From positions 1 to 64,000 of the forward strand of contig CAXIUK010000022.1 in the NCBI GenBank assembly GCA_964034945.1: 64,000 nucleotides of DNA, written 5' to 3'. Positions 27,001 to 38,775 of this stretch are shown here, in pieces. The translations under genes and the position numbers were made by a program. Source of the DNA: Chrysopilus asiliformis. Taxonomy: Eukaryota; Arthropoda; Insecta; Diptera; Rhagionidae. Below the pieces are notes generated by a model. The model saw only the letters and a list, made by a program, of their open reading frames with translations, searched no databases and had not been told where the DNA came from. Numbering within the stretch: the first letter of the stretch is position 1; each line of letters opens with the position of its first letter.

Positions 27001-30000
27001 CTGACAGACTGACAGACTGACAGACTGACAGACTGACAGACTGACAGACTGACAGACTGACAGACTGACAGACTGACAGACTGACAGACTGACAGACTGA
27101 CAGACTGACAGACTGACAGACTGACAGACTGACAGACTGACAGACTGACAGACTGACAGACTGACAGACTGACAGACTGACAGACTGACAGACTGACAGA
27201 CTGACAGACTGACAGACTGACAGACTGACAGACTGACAGACTGACAGACTGACAGACTGACAGACTGACAGACTGACAGACTGACAGACTGACAGACTGA
27301 CAGACTGACAGACTGACAGACTGACAGACTGACAGACTGACAGACTGACAGACTGACAGACTGACAGACTGACAGACTGACAGACTGACAGACTGACAGA
27401 CTGACAGACTGACAGACTGACAGACTGACAGACTGACAGACTGACAGACTGACAGACTGACAGACTGACAGACTGACAGACTGACAGACTGACAGACTGA
27501 CAGACTGACAGACTGACAGACTGACAGACTGACAGACTGACAGACTGACAGACTGACAGACTGACAGACTGACAGACTGACAGACTGACAGACTGACAGA
27601 CTGACAGACTGACAGACTGACAGACTGACAGACTGACAGACTGACAGACTGACAGACTGACAGACTGACAGACTGACAGACTGACAGACTGACAGACTGA
27701 CAGACTGACAGACTGACAGACTGACAGACTGACAGACTGACAGACTGACAGACTGACAGACTGACAGACTGACAGACTGACAGACTGACAGACTGACAGA
27801 CTGACAGACTGACAGACTGACAGACTGACAGACTGACAGACTGACAGACTGACAGACTGACAGACTGACAGACTGACAGACTGACAGACTGACAGACTGA
27901 CAGACTGACAGACTGACAGACTGACAGACTGACAGACTGACAGACTGACAGACTGACAGACTGACAGACTGACAGACTGACAGACTGACAGACTGACAGA
28001 CTGACAGACTGACAGACTGACAGACTGACAGACTGACAGACTGACAGACTGACAGACTGACAGACTGACAGACTGACAGACTGACAGACTGACAGACTGA
28101 CAGACTGACAGACTGACAGACTGACAGACTGACAGACTGACAGACTGACAGACTGACAGACTGACAGACTGACAGACTGACAGACTGACAGACTGACAGA
28201 CTGACAGACTGACAGACTGACAGACTGACAGACTGACAGACTGACAGACTGACAGACTGACAGACTGACAGACTGACAGACTGACAGACTGACAGACTGA
28301 CAGACTGACAGACTGACAGACTGACAGACTGACAGACTGACAGACTGACAGACTGACAGACTGACAGACTGACAGACTGACAGACTGACAGACTGACAGA
28401 CTGACAGACTGACAGACTGACAGACTGACAGACTGACAGACTGACAGACTGACAGACTGACAGACTGACAGACTGACAGACTGACAGACTGACAGACTGA
28501 CAGACTGACAGACTGACAGACTGACAGACTGACAGACTGACAGACTGACAGACTGACAGACTGACAGACTGACAGACTGACAGACTGACAGACTGACAGA
28601 CTGACAGACTGACAGACTGACAGACTGACAGACTGACAGACTGACAGACTGACAGACTGACAGACTGACAGACTGACAGACTGACAGACTGACAGACTGA
28701 CAGACTGACAGACTGACAGACTGACAGACTGACAGACTGACAGACTGACAGACTGACAGACTGACAGACTGACAGACTGACAGACTGACAGACTGACAGA
28801 CTGACAGACTGACAGACTGACAGACTGACAGACTGACAGACTGACAGACTGACAGACTGACAGACTGACAGACTGACAGACTGACAGACTGACAGACTGA
28901 CAGACTGACAGACTGACAGACTGACAGACTGACAGACTGACAGACTGACAGACTGACAGACTGACAGACTGACAGACTGACAGACTGACAGACTGACAGA
29001 CTGACAGACTGACAGACTGACAGACTGACAGACTGACAGACTGACAGACTGACAGACTGACAGACTGACAGACTGACAGACTGACAGACTGACAGACTGA
29101 CAGACTGACAGACTGACAGACTGACAGACTGACAGACTGACAGACTGACAGACTGACAGACTGACAGACTGACAGACTGACAGACTGACAGACTGACAGA
29201 CTGACAGACTGACAGACTGACAGACTGACAGACTGACAGACTGACAGACTGACAGACTGACAGACTGACAGACTGACAGACTGACAGACTGACAGACTGA
29301 CAGACTGACAGACTGACAGACTGACAGACTGACAGACTGACAGACTGACAGACTGACAGACTGACAGACTGACAGACTGACAGACTGACAGACTGACAGA
29401 CTGACAGACTGACAGACTGACAGACTGACAGACTGACAGACTGACAGACTGACAGACTGACAGACTGACAGACTGACAGACTGACAGACTGACAGACTGA
29501 CAGACTGACAGACTGACAGACTGACAGACTGACAGACTGACAGACTGACAGACTGACAGACTGACAGACTGACAGACTGACAGACTGACAGACTGACAGA
29601 CTGACAGACTGACAGACTGACAGACTGACAGACTGACAGACTGACAGACTGACAGACTGACAGACTGACAGACTGACAGACTGACAGACTGACAGACTGA
29701 CAGACTGACAGACTGACAGACTGACAGACTGACAGACTGACAGACTGACAGACTGACAGACTGACAGACTGACAGACTGACAGACTGACAGACTGACAGA
29801 CTGACAGACTGACAGACTGACAGACTGACAGACTGACAGACTGACAGACTGACAGACTGACAGACTGACAGACTGACAGACTGACAGACTGACAGACTGA
29901 CAGACTGACAGACTGACAGACTGACAGACTGACAGACTGACAGACTGACAGACTGACAGACTGACAGACTGACAGACTGACAGACTGACAGACTGACAGA

Positions 30001-33000
30001 CTGACAGACTGACAGACTGACAGACTGACAGACTGACAGACTGACAGACTGACAGACTGACAGACTGACAGACTGACAGACTGACAGACTGACAGACTGA
30101 CAGACTGACAGACTGACAGACTGACAGACTGACAGACTGACAGACTGACAGACTGACAGACTGACAGACTGACAGACTGACAGACTGACAGACTGACAGA
30201 CTGACAGACTGACAGACTGACAGACTGACAGACTGACAGACTGACAGACTGACAGACTGACAGACTGACAGACTGACAGACTGACAGACTGACAGACTGA
30301 CAGACTGACAGACTGACAGACTGACAGACTGACAGACTGACAGACTGACAGACTGACAGACTGACAGACTGACAGACTGACAGACTGACAGACTGACAGA
30401 CTGACAGACTGACAGACTGACAGACTGACAGACTGACAGACTGACAGACTGACAGACTGACAGACTGACAGACTGACAGACTGACAGACTGACAGACTGA
30501 CAGACTGACAGACTGACAGACTGACAGACTGACAGACTGACAGACTGACAGACTGACAGACTGACAGACTGACAGACTGACAGACTGACAGACTGACAGA
30601 CTGACAGACTGACAGACTGACAGACTGACAGACTGACAGACTGACAGACTGACAGACTGACAGACTGACAGACTGACAGACTGACAGACTGACAGACTGA
30701 CAGACTGACAGACTGACAGACTGACAGACTGACAGACTGACAGACTGACAGACTGACAGACTGACAGACTGACAGACTGACAGACTGACAGACTGACAGA
30801 CTGACAGACTGACAGACTGACAGACTGACAGACTGACAGACTGACAGACTGACAGACTGACAGACTGACAGACTGACAGACTGACAGACTGACAGACTGA
30901 CAGACTGACAGACTGACAGACTGACAGACTGACAGACTGACAGACTGACAGACTGACAGACTGACAGACTGACAGACTGACAGACTGACAGACTGACAGA
31001 CTGACAGACTGACAGACTGACAGACTGACAGACTGACAGACTGACAGACTGACAGACTGACAGACTGACAGACTGACAGACTGACAGACTGACAGACTGA
31101 CAGACTGACAGACTGACAGACTGACAGACTGACAGACTGACAGACTGACAGACTGACAGACTGACAGACTGACAGACTGACAGACTGACAGACTGACAGA
31201 CTGACAGACTGACAGACTGACAGACTGACAGACTGACAGACTGACAGACTGACAGACTGACAGACTGACAGACTGACAGACTGACAGACTGACAGACTGA
31301 CAGACTGACAGACTGACAGACTGACAGACTGACAGACTGACAGACTGACAGACTGACAGACTGACAGACTGACAGACTGACAGACTGACAGACTGACAGA
31401 CTGACAGACTGACAGACTGACAGACTGACAGACTGACAGACTGACAGACTGACAGACTGACAGACTGACAGACTGACAGACTGACAGACTGACAGACTGA
31501 CAGACTGACAGACTGACAGACTGACAGACTGACAGACTGACAGACTGACAGACTGACAGACTGACAGACTGACAGACTGACAGACTGACAGACTGACAGA
31601 CTGACAGACTGACAGACTGACAGACTGACAGACTGACAGACTGACAGACTGACAGACTGACAGACTGACAGACTGACAGACTGACAGACTGACAGACTGA
31701 CAGACTGACAGACTGACAGACTGACAGACTGACAGACTGACAGACTGACAGACTGACAGACTGACAGACTGACAGACTGACAGACTGACAGACTGACAGA
31801 CTGACAGACTGACAGACTGACAGACTGACAGACTGACAGACTGACAGACTGACAGACTGACAGACTGACAGACTGACAGACTGACAGACTGACAGACTGA
31901 CAGACTGACAGACTGACAGACTGACAGACTGACAGACTGACAGACTGACAGACTGACAGACTGACAGACTGACAGACTGACAGACTGACAGACTGACAGA
32001 CTGACAGACTGACAGACTGACAGACTGACAGACTGACAGACTGACAGACTGACAGACTGACAGACTGACAGACTGACAGACTGACAGACTGACAGACTGA
32101 CAGACTGACAGACTGACAGACTGACAGACTGACAGACTGACAGACTGACAGACTGACAGACTGACAGACTGACAGACTGACAGACTGACAGACTGACAGA
32201 CTGACAGACTGACAGACTGACAGACTGACAGACTGACAGACTGACAGACTGACAGACTGACAGACTGACAGACTGACAGACTGACAGACTGACAGACTGA
32301 CAGACTGACAGACTGACAGACTGACAGACTGACAGACTGACAGACTGACAGACTGACAGACTGACAGACTGACAGACTGACAGACTGACAGACTGACAGA
32401 CTGACAGACTGACAGACTGACAGACTGACAGACTGACAGACTGACAGACTGACAGACTGACAGACTGACAGACTGACAGACTGACAGACTGACAGACTGA
32501 CAGACTGACAGACTGACAGACTGACAGACTGACAGACTGACAGACTGACAGACTGACAGACTGACAGACTGACAGACTGACAGACTGACAGACTGACAGA
32601 CTGACAGACTGACAGACTGACAGACTGACAGACTGACAGACTGACAGACTGACAGACTGACAGACTGACAGACTGACAGACTGACAGACTGACAGACTGA
32701 CAGACTGACAGACTGACAGACTGACAGACTGACAGACTGACAGACTGACAGACTGACAGACTGACAGACTGACAGACTGACAGACTGACAGACTGACAGA
32801 CTGACAGACTGACAGACTGACAGACTGACAGACTGACAGACTGACAGACTGACAGACTGACAGACTGACAGACTGACAGACTGACAGACTGACAGACTGA
32901 CAGACTGACAGACTGACAGACTGACAGACTGACAGACTGACAGACTGACAGACTGACAGACTGACAGACTGACAGACTGACAGACTGACAGACTGACAGA

Positions 33001-35180
33001 CTGACAGACTGACAGACTGACAGACTGACAGACTGACAGACTGACAGACTGACAGACTGACAGACTGACAGACTGACAGACTGACAGACTGACAGACTGA
33101 CAGACTGACAGACTGACAGACTGACAGACTGACAGACTGACAGACTGACAGACTGACAGACTGACAGACTGACAGACTGACAGACTGACAGACTGACAGA
33201 CTGACAGACTGACAGACTGACAGACTGACAGACTGACAGACTGACAGACTGACAGACTGACAGACTGACAGACTGACAGACTGACAGACTGACAGACTGA
33301 CAGACTGACAGACTGACAGACTGACAGACTGACAGACTGACAGACTGACAGACTGACAGACTGACAGACTGACAGACTGACAGACTGACAGACTGACAGA
33401 CTGACAGACTGACAGACTGACAGACTGACAGACTGACAGACTGACAGACTGACAGACTGACAGACTGACAGACTGACAGACTGACAGACTGACAGACTGA
33501 CAGACTGACAGACTGACAGACTGACAGACTGACAGACTGACAGACTGACAGACTGACAGACTGACAGACTGACAGACTGACAGACTGACAGACTGACAGA
33601 CTGACAGACTGACAGACTGACAGACTGACAGACTGACAGACTGACAGACTGACAGACTGACAGACTGACAGACTGACAGACTGACAGACTGACAGACTGA
33701 CAGACTGACAGACTGACAGACTGACAGACTGACAGACTGACAGACTGACAGACTGACAGACTGACAGACTGACAGACTGACAGACTGACAGACTGACAGA
33801 CTGACAGACTGACAGACTGACAGACTGACAGACTGACAGACTGACAGACTGACAGACTGACAGACTGACAGACTGACAGACTGACAGACTGACAGACTGA
33901 CAGACTGACAGACTGACAGACTGACAGACTGACAGACTGACAGACTGACAGACTGACAGACTGACAGACTGACAGACTGACAGACTGACAGACTGACAGA
34001 CTGACAGACTGACAGACTGACAGACTGACAGACTGACAGACTGACAGACTGACAGACTGACAGACTGACAGACTGACAGACTGACAGACTGACAGACTGA
34101 CAGACTGACAGACTGACAGACTGACAGACTGACAGACTGACAGACTGACAGACTGACAGACTGACAGACTGACAGACTGACAGACTGACAGACTGACAGA
34201 CTGACAGACTGACAGACTGACAGACTGACAGACTGACAGACTGACAGACTGACAGACTGACAGACTGACAGACTGACAGACTGACAGACTGACAGACTGA
34301 CAGACTGACAGACTGACAGACTGACAGACTGACAGACTGACAGACTGACAGACTGACAGACTGACAGACTGACAGACTGACAGACTGACAGACTGACAGA
34401 CTGACAGACTGACAGACTGACAGACTGACAGACTGACAGACTGACAGACTGACAGACTGACAGACTGACAGACTGACAGACTGACAGACTGACAGACTGA
34501 CAGACTGACAGACTGACAGACTGACAGACTGACAGACTGACAGACTGACAGACTGACAGACTGACAGACTGACAGACTGACAGACTGACAGACTGACAGA
34601 CTGACAGACTGACAGACTGACAGACTGACAGACTGACAGACTGACAGACTGACAGACTGACAGACTGACAGACTGACAGACTGACAGACTGACAGACTGA
34701 CAGACTGACAGACTGACAGACTGACAGACTGACAGACTGACAGACTGACAGACTGACAGACTGACAGACTGACAGACTGACAGACTGACAGACTGACAGA
34801 CTGACAGACTGACAGACTGACAGACTGACAGACTGACAGACTGACAGACTGACAGACTGACAGACTGACAGACTGACAGACTGACAGACTGACAGACTGA
34901 CAGACTGACAGACTGACAGACTGACAGACTGACAGACTGACAGACTGACAGACTGACAGACTGACAGACTGACAGACTGACAGACTGACAGACTGACAGA
35001 CTGACAGACTGACAGACTGACAGACTGACAGACTGACAGACTGACAGACTGACAGACTGACAGACTGACAGACTGACAGACTGACAGACTGACAGACTGA
35101 CAGACTGACAGACTGACAGACTGACAGACTGACAGACTGACAGACTGACAGACTGACAGACTGACAGACTGACAGACTGA
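21015..35180. repeat. (CAGACTGA)n satellite, central array
   Basis: 14.2 kb of the octamer in which I found no variant unit and no net phase shift from end to end. This makes it the most uniform stretch of the window. It ends at ...GACAGACTGA against the 5' end of copy C. No gene is present; the three very long minus-strand reading frames that cover it are a by-product of an 8-bp unit lacking stops on that strand. Confidence 0.98.
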
Positions 35181-35745
35181 AACTCCGCCGTAGCCGGTCC
35201 CAAGCCCGGTTGAGAAAGGAGGAGGGACGATAGTACAGGGAAGGCACTGACCGTTTGTCCACTCGTGGACATTCCAGTGTCGCAACTGATAAACCGATCA
35301 CGAGACGTAAAACCCAGAAGCGTCTGACCCACATTGGGCGGCTAACTGGTCGGCGTCTGTCACCATGTTAGGTGCGGCCGAAATTTGAGGAACGATTGCC
35401 GCCCCCGCTGTCACACGGGGAGTGCCAGACAAAACACTGCATTTCTTTTCTTTTGATGCGGTGTGAGGAAGGCTGATGTGAGCTTGCTCTTCCGATGTGC
35501 TGACGGTGGGAATCGACAGGAACCAGCCACTTCGGGCCCTGATCAGGAAGTGTGCATTGGATGTGGAGTAGTGTCTGCATTGCCACGGGCGAGCGACGAT
35601 CCGTCCGGAGTCCGGGATCGTTGAAGCGTAGGTCTGAGCCTCAGGGAACTGGGGTAGGAGAAACTCTCCGAGGGTACACCCGTTCTCGACTAATACGGCC
35701 CGCCCCCCTGCACACGATGCGCTGGATATACTTATATATAAAAAT
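35181..35745 (+). promoter_or_regulatory. 5' UTR / probable internal promoter region of copy C
   Basis: 565 bp between the satellite junction and the ORF1 start. It is relatively GC-rich with no long plus-strand reading frame, but several short upstream ATGs occur (one near 35364). R1-clade elements usually carry an internal promoter here; I cannot point to a specific core motif. A 192-codon open frame on the minus strand across this region and the ORF1 start has no recognisable domain and is taken as chance. Confidence 0.6.
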
Positions 35746-37308
35746 ATGGATAAAAAAGAAAAAACAAACAAAAACAATGACGAAAATATCAGGGAGAAAA
35801 TAGGAGAAGACTCCGCGAACCCTTTTGGGCGGAGCAACATGGTGCAGAGATCCCCTCCCCCGGGAAGGAGTCCCAAACCCCTCTTGGTGGAAAATAGGAA
35901 CGCAACGGGAGACCAGGGAATGGAAATGAATCCCTCACAAATTGCAATAGGGCTCTCAACAGGAACACCACGACCATCTTATTCGTTGTCATCCTTCGAT
36001 ATAGAGAGATCAACAGGAGATCCGCTAAATGCGGCCGAAGGAGATAGTGAATGCCACGCAGCAAACAAGAAGCTTCACTTCCTGACTCTGGCTATTGAAA
36101 GCCTCGCAGAATTTGTGAAAGATAAGCACAATGTTCACCATGAAATAAAAAAGAAGATTGGTACGATCAAGCACGCCGTTTATGGACTTAAACGGGAATT
36201 TGGTAAAGCAGGGCCACAAGGAAACCCAACCCCTCAGAAAGATCAAACAACCCTTGTTAGCCAGGCAACACAAACGGAGACACCCAAATCTCTCACCGAA
36301 ACATCACAAAGGGCAGAGATACATCCCAAGTCCCAGATGTCAAGAGAACCCAAACTAGCCAGACAAGACTCAGTGAAAAGAAGGAGAGATAACATGGAGA
36401 AGGCAGAAAATCGCTCCCCAGATCTAAAGAAGTCAAAACGTGACGGTCCAATAGAAAAGCCAGTAGAAAAAAACTCTAATAAAAATATTGCAACTGAGCT
36501 ACAGGACGAACATACCCGAAAACAGGGCGACACTGCTAACAAAAAAGGCCGGCAAATAGACCAGAAAGGTCATGTAATAAAGCCGAGAAGAAATAAACCA
36601 AACGCCATTCTAATCGAAAAACGAGGAGAGATATCCTATGCCGATATCCTCCGTAAGGTGAAAAACGACCCAAAGTTGAAGGAGCTCGGGGAGAATGTCG
36701 CACGTATCAGAAGGACTCATAGTGGCGGAATGCTGATCGAACTGAACAAAAGGGCAAACTCGAAAAGCGGAAACTATCAGACGCTGGTCGAAAGTGCACT
36801 GGAGAGCGACGCTAGAGTTAAATCTCTACAACAAGAAATAACGATAGAGTGCAAGGATCTGGACGAAATTACAACCAAGGAAGAAATTTGCCAAGCCCTA
36901 AAGGACCAATTTATCGTTGAAGATTCGCTGGATTTCGCAGTAAAAAGCATAAGGAAAGCTTTCGGTGGAACCCAAACAGCAGTAATACGAGCACCCATCT
37001 ATTTACCTAACCAATTACTGAAGGCAGGGAAAGTCAAAGTTGGTTGGACAATATGTAGACTCAAAGAGATTGTCGAACCTAAAAGATGCTACCGGTGTCT
37101 AGAATTTGGACACCTGGCTAAAAGCTGTAATAACACCGACAGGTCAGACTTATGCCGAAGATGCGGCGAAAAAGGGCATATAGCAAAAACCTGTGTACAA
37201 GAACCTAAGTGCATGATTTGCACTAGCGCAAATGGTCCATCTGAACGCCATACGACAGGAAGTAGAGTATGCCCAGCATACCGGAAAGCCAAAAGATCGG
37301 TTCAATAA
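35746..37308 (+). CDS. ORF1 Gag-like nucleic-acid-binding protein (copy C)
   Basis: A 520-aa protein of the R1/TRAS/SART ORF1 type. The N-terminal half is very hydrophilic, Lys/Arg/Glu-rich and probably disordered. The region of about residues 290-440 looks folded and matches the general layout of the RNA-binding core in this family, but I see no diagnostic motif there. The C-terminus has three zinc knuckles: C-X2-C-X4-H-X4-C at about 448-461, the same pattern at about 470-483, and C-X2-C-X9-H-X6-C at about 489-509. The family protein packages element RNA into an RNP and helps carry it to the target. The stop TAA (37306-37308) shares its last A with the ATG of ORF2. The frame is intact. Confidence 0.88.
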   Translation: MDKKEKTNKNNDENIREKIGEDSANPFGRSNMVQRSPPPGRSPKPLLVENRNATGDQGMEMNPSQIAIGLSTGTPRPSYSLSSFDIERSTGDPLNAAEGDSECHAANKKLHFLTLAIESLAEFVKDKHNVHHEIKKKIGTIKHAVYGLKREFGKAGPQGNPTPQKDQTTLVSQATQTETPKSLTETSQRAEIHPKSQMSREPKLARQDSVKRRRDNMEKAENRSPDLKKSKRDGPIEKPVEKNSNKNIATELQDEHTRKQGDTANKKGRQIDQKGHVIKPRRNKPNAILIEKRGEISYADILRKVKNDPKLKELGENVARIRRTHSGGMLIELNKRANSKSGNYQTLVESALESDARVKSLQQEITIECKDLDEITTKEEICQALKDQFIVEDSLDFAVKSIRKAFGGTQTAVIRAPIYLPNQLLKAGKVKVGWTICRLKEIVEPKRCYRCLEFGHLAKSCNNTDRSDLCRRCGEKGHIAKTCVQEPKCMICTSANGPSERHTTGSRVCPAYRKAKRSVQ

Positions 37309-37596
37309 TGAAGACTATTCAGATAAATCTAAACCATTGCGAAACAGCCCAAGACCTACTAGGGCAATTCATAAAGGAAATGGAGATCGACGTCGCAATT
37401 ATTTCTGAGCCATATAAAATCCCTCCCAAAAACAACCACTGGACCGCAGATGGTACAGGAAAAGCAGCAATTTTTACCTGTGGCAAATACCCTTTCCAGG
37501 AGCTGAAGCTGCCACAAGAGGATGGATTTGCAGTGGCTAAAATCAACGGTATATACTTATACAGTTGCTACCTTCCGCCAAGTTTACAACTACCGC
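37308..37596 (+). pseudogene. ORF2 part 1: endonuclease N-terminus (copy C)
   Basis: ORF2 starts at the ATG in TAATG (37306-37310). This start is preferred over the in-frame ATG at 37269 because it reproduces the stop-start overlap known from SART1, where ORF2 is translated by reinitiation. The segment encodes the first strands of the APE-type endonuclease, including the Asn of the QINLNH block and the Glu of the ISEPY block, both metal/catalytic residues of the family. The Polinton target duplication ends at 37596, after which the frame meets a TAG at 37599-37601 inside the Polinton TIR. The coding sequence resumes in frame at 44121. Confidence 0.88.
37591..37596. repeat. Polinton target-site duplication, left copy (TACCGC)
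   Basis: TACCGC precedes the Polinton left end and is repeated exactly at 44115-44120 after its right end. A 6-bp TSD is characteristic of Polinton/Maverick integration. Confidence 0.93.
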
Positions 37597-37666
37597 AGTA
37601 GAAGAAATATACCGGTTCTGGCCCAGACGTGACGTCATCGGAATTGGCGCCAGCGTTATCTCCTGC

Positions 37667-37829
37667 TGATAAGGGGTGGCTCATGGGTGGACATTTGGTT
37701 GTTGTTGTTGACAAGTAGATGTCTGATGTTGATAAGGGGGTGACTCATGGTTTAAACATTTGGTTGTTGTTGTTGACAAGTGGATGTCTCCTGCTGATAA
37801 GGAGGTCATTAGGGCATCCGGTTGATAAG
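37667..37829 (+). promoter_or_regulatory. Cluster of TGATAAG (GATA-factor-like) motifs in the left TIR
   Basis: TGATAAG occurs at 37667-37673, 37730-37736, 37795-37801 and 37823-37829, all in one orientation and within 70-230 bp of the TATA box. TGATAAG matches the WGATAR consensus of GATA transcription factors. Binding is an inference; part of the periodicity comes from a 65-bp subrepeat. Confidence 0.4.
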
Positions 37830-37890
37830 ACGGTGAGATCATCGTAGGACTAACATCCGGTTGTTGTTTTGAGTGAGGGTAAAACTTCAG

Positions 37891-37898
37891 TATAAAAG
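37891..37898 (+). promoter_or_regulatory. TATA box in left TIR (rightward promoter)
   Basis: TATAAAAG lies 85 bp before the truncated MAEG frame and about 147 bp before the ATPase ATG. Its mirror copy in the right TIR (43748-43755) faces the minus-strand gene, so each TIR carries an inward-facing promoter. Confidence 0.6.
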
Positions 37899-37975
37899 CA
37901 AACTGATCACTAGTTTAGAATTACTTGTTTGGTGTTCAGCAACGTTATCGTTCAACAAATTTTAAAAATTTTACA

Positions 37976-38083
37976 ATGGCTGAAGGTTTAAAATTTATAA
38001 CAGAGTTAAACAGCATAAAGACGTCAAAACCAAAAAGATGCGTTTCAATAAACAAAATATCAAATTACCTGTTCGAGACGTAG
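37976..38083 (+). pseudogene. TIR-borne 5' stub of the 120-aa gene
   Basis: ATG at 37976 opens a 35-codon frame whose first 19 residues equal the start of the minus-strand protein at 43308-43670. At the TIR boundary (38033) it runs into unrelated sequence and stops at TAG 38081-38083. It overlaps the ATPase start at 38038 in a different frame, so in the mRNA it would act as an overlapping upstream ORF. Probably it arose when the right TIR, with part of its gene, was copied to the left end. Confidence 0.7.
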
Positions 38084-38718
38084 ATTTAACTACGAATCAA
38101 AGTAAAAAACATGGTCCTCTATTACCCAACAGTATAAGATGCTTAATAGTAGGACCGTCAAATTGTGGTAAAACAAATGTTATAATAAGTTTAATAGAAC
38201 ATGAAAATGGGTTAAGATTTAAAAATATATACGTATATTCTAAATCCATTCATCAACCGAAATATGAATATTTACAGCAGATTGTGAAGCCTATTCAAGA
38301 AATCGGATATTTCACATTCTCAAACAATAGTGAAGTGATTACACCTAAGGAAGCTAAACCAAATTCAATCTTTATATTTGATGATGTCGCTTGCGAAAAT
38401 CAACAAAATGTACGAGAATATTTTTGTATGGGGCGACATTTCGATGTTGATAGTTTTTATCTCTGTCAAACATATACTCGAATACCGAAGCATTTGGTAC
38501 GCGATAATGCAAACCTTATCATCGCATTTAAACAAGATGATTTGAATTTAAAGCATATTTATAGCGATCATATACGTTCAGACATGAGATTTGAGAAATT
38601 TCGAGAAATATGTGCGCAATGTTGGAAAGATGATTACGGGTTTATTGTTATTGATCAAGATAGTCCAATCGATCAAGGACGGTATAGAAAAGGATTTGAT
38701 ATTTACATAGAAATATAA
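38038..38718 (+). CDS. Polinton genome-packaging ATPase (A32/FtsK-HerA type)
   Basis: 226 aa, close to the usual length for this family. It has a Walker A motif GPSNCGKT (residues 39-46), Walker B IFIFDD (111-116) and a downstream Gln within LCQTYTRIP (about 144) at the position of the sensor Gln of the HerA/FtsK class. Related proteins pump DNA into capsids in Polintons and in large DNA viruses. The ATG at 38038 is the first in this frame after the left TIR. The gene appears intact, although the capsid genes it would serve are missing from this copy, and an overlapping upstream ORF from the TIR may reduce its translation. The C-terminal stop is at 38716-38718, 57 bp before the foldback insertion. 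Confidence 0.88.
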   Translation: MRFNKQNIKLPVRDVDLTTNQSKKHGPLLPNSIRCLIVGPSNCGKTNVIISLIEHENGLRFKNIYVYSKSIHQPKYEYLQQIVKPIQEIGYFTFSNNSEVITPKEAKPNSIFIFDDVACENQQNVREYFCMGRHFDVDSFYLCQTYTRIPKHLVRDNANLIIAFKQDDLNLKHIYSDHIRSDMRFEKFREICAQCWKDDYGFIVIDQDSPIDQGRYRKGFDIYIEI

Positions 38719-38766
38719 AGAGCATTCTCAACATATATATAGTCAGTATCATTATAGTGTTCGACT

Positions 38767-38775
38767 ATACTACAT
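38767..38775. repeat. 9-bp TSD of foldback element, left copy
   Basis: ATACTACAT lies directly before the left arm and is repeated exactly at 40527-40535 after the right arm. Confidence 0.88.

Larger units (their letters stand above)
37597..38033 (+). repeat. Polinton left terminal inverted repeat
   Basis: 437 bp that match the right end in reverse complement up to AAAACCAA, after which the two sides diverge. It contains a palindromic CRE-like TGACGTCA (37630-37637), GTT microsatellite tracts, four TGATAAG motifs, a TATA box and the first codons of a gene that is complete only at the right end. Confidence 0.93.

Noticed and set aside
20835..35334. Three giant minus-strand ORFs (about 4800 aa) made of the repeat SVCQSVSL
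   Set aside because: An 8-bp unit without a stop codon on the minus strand gives the same repeating peptide in all three frames. They reflect the satellite, not genes.
35298..35876. 192-aa minus-strand ORF over the copy C 5' UTR and ORF1 start
   Set aside because: No recognisable domain, low-complexity stretches, and antisense to a well-supported ORF1; taken as chance.
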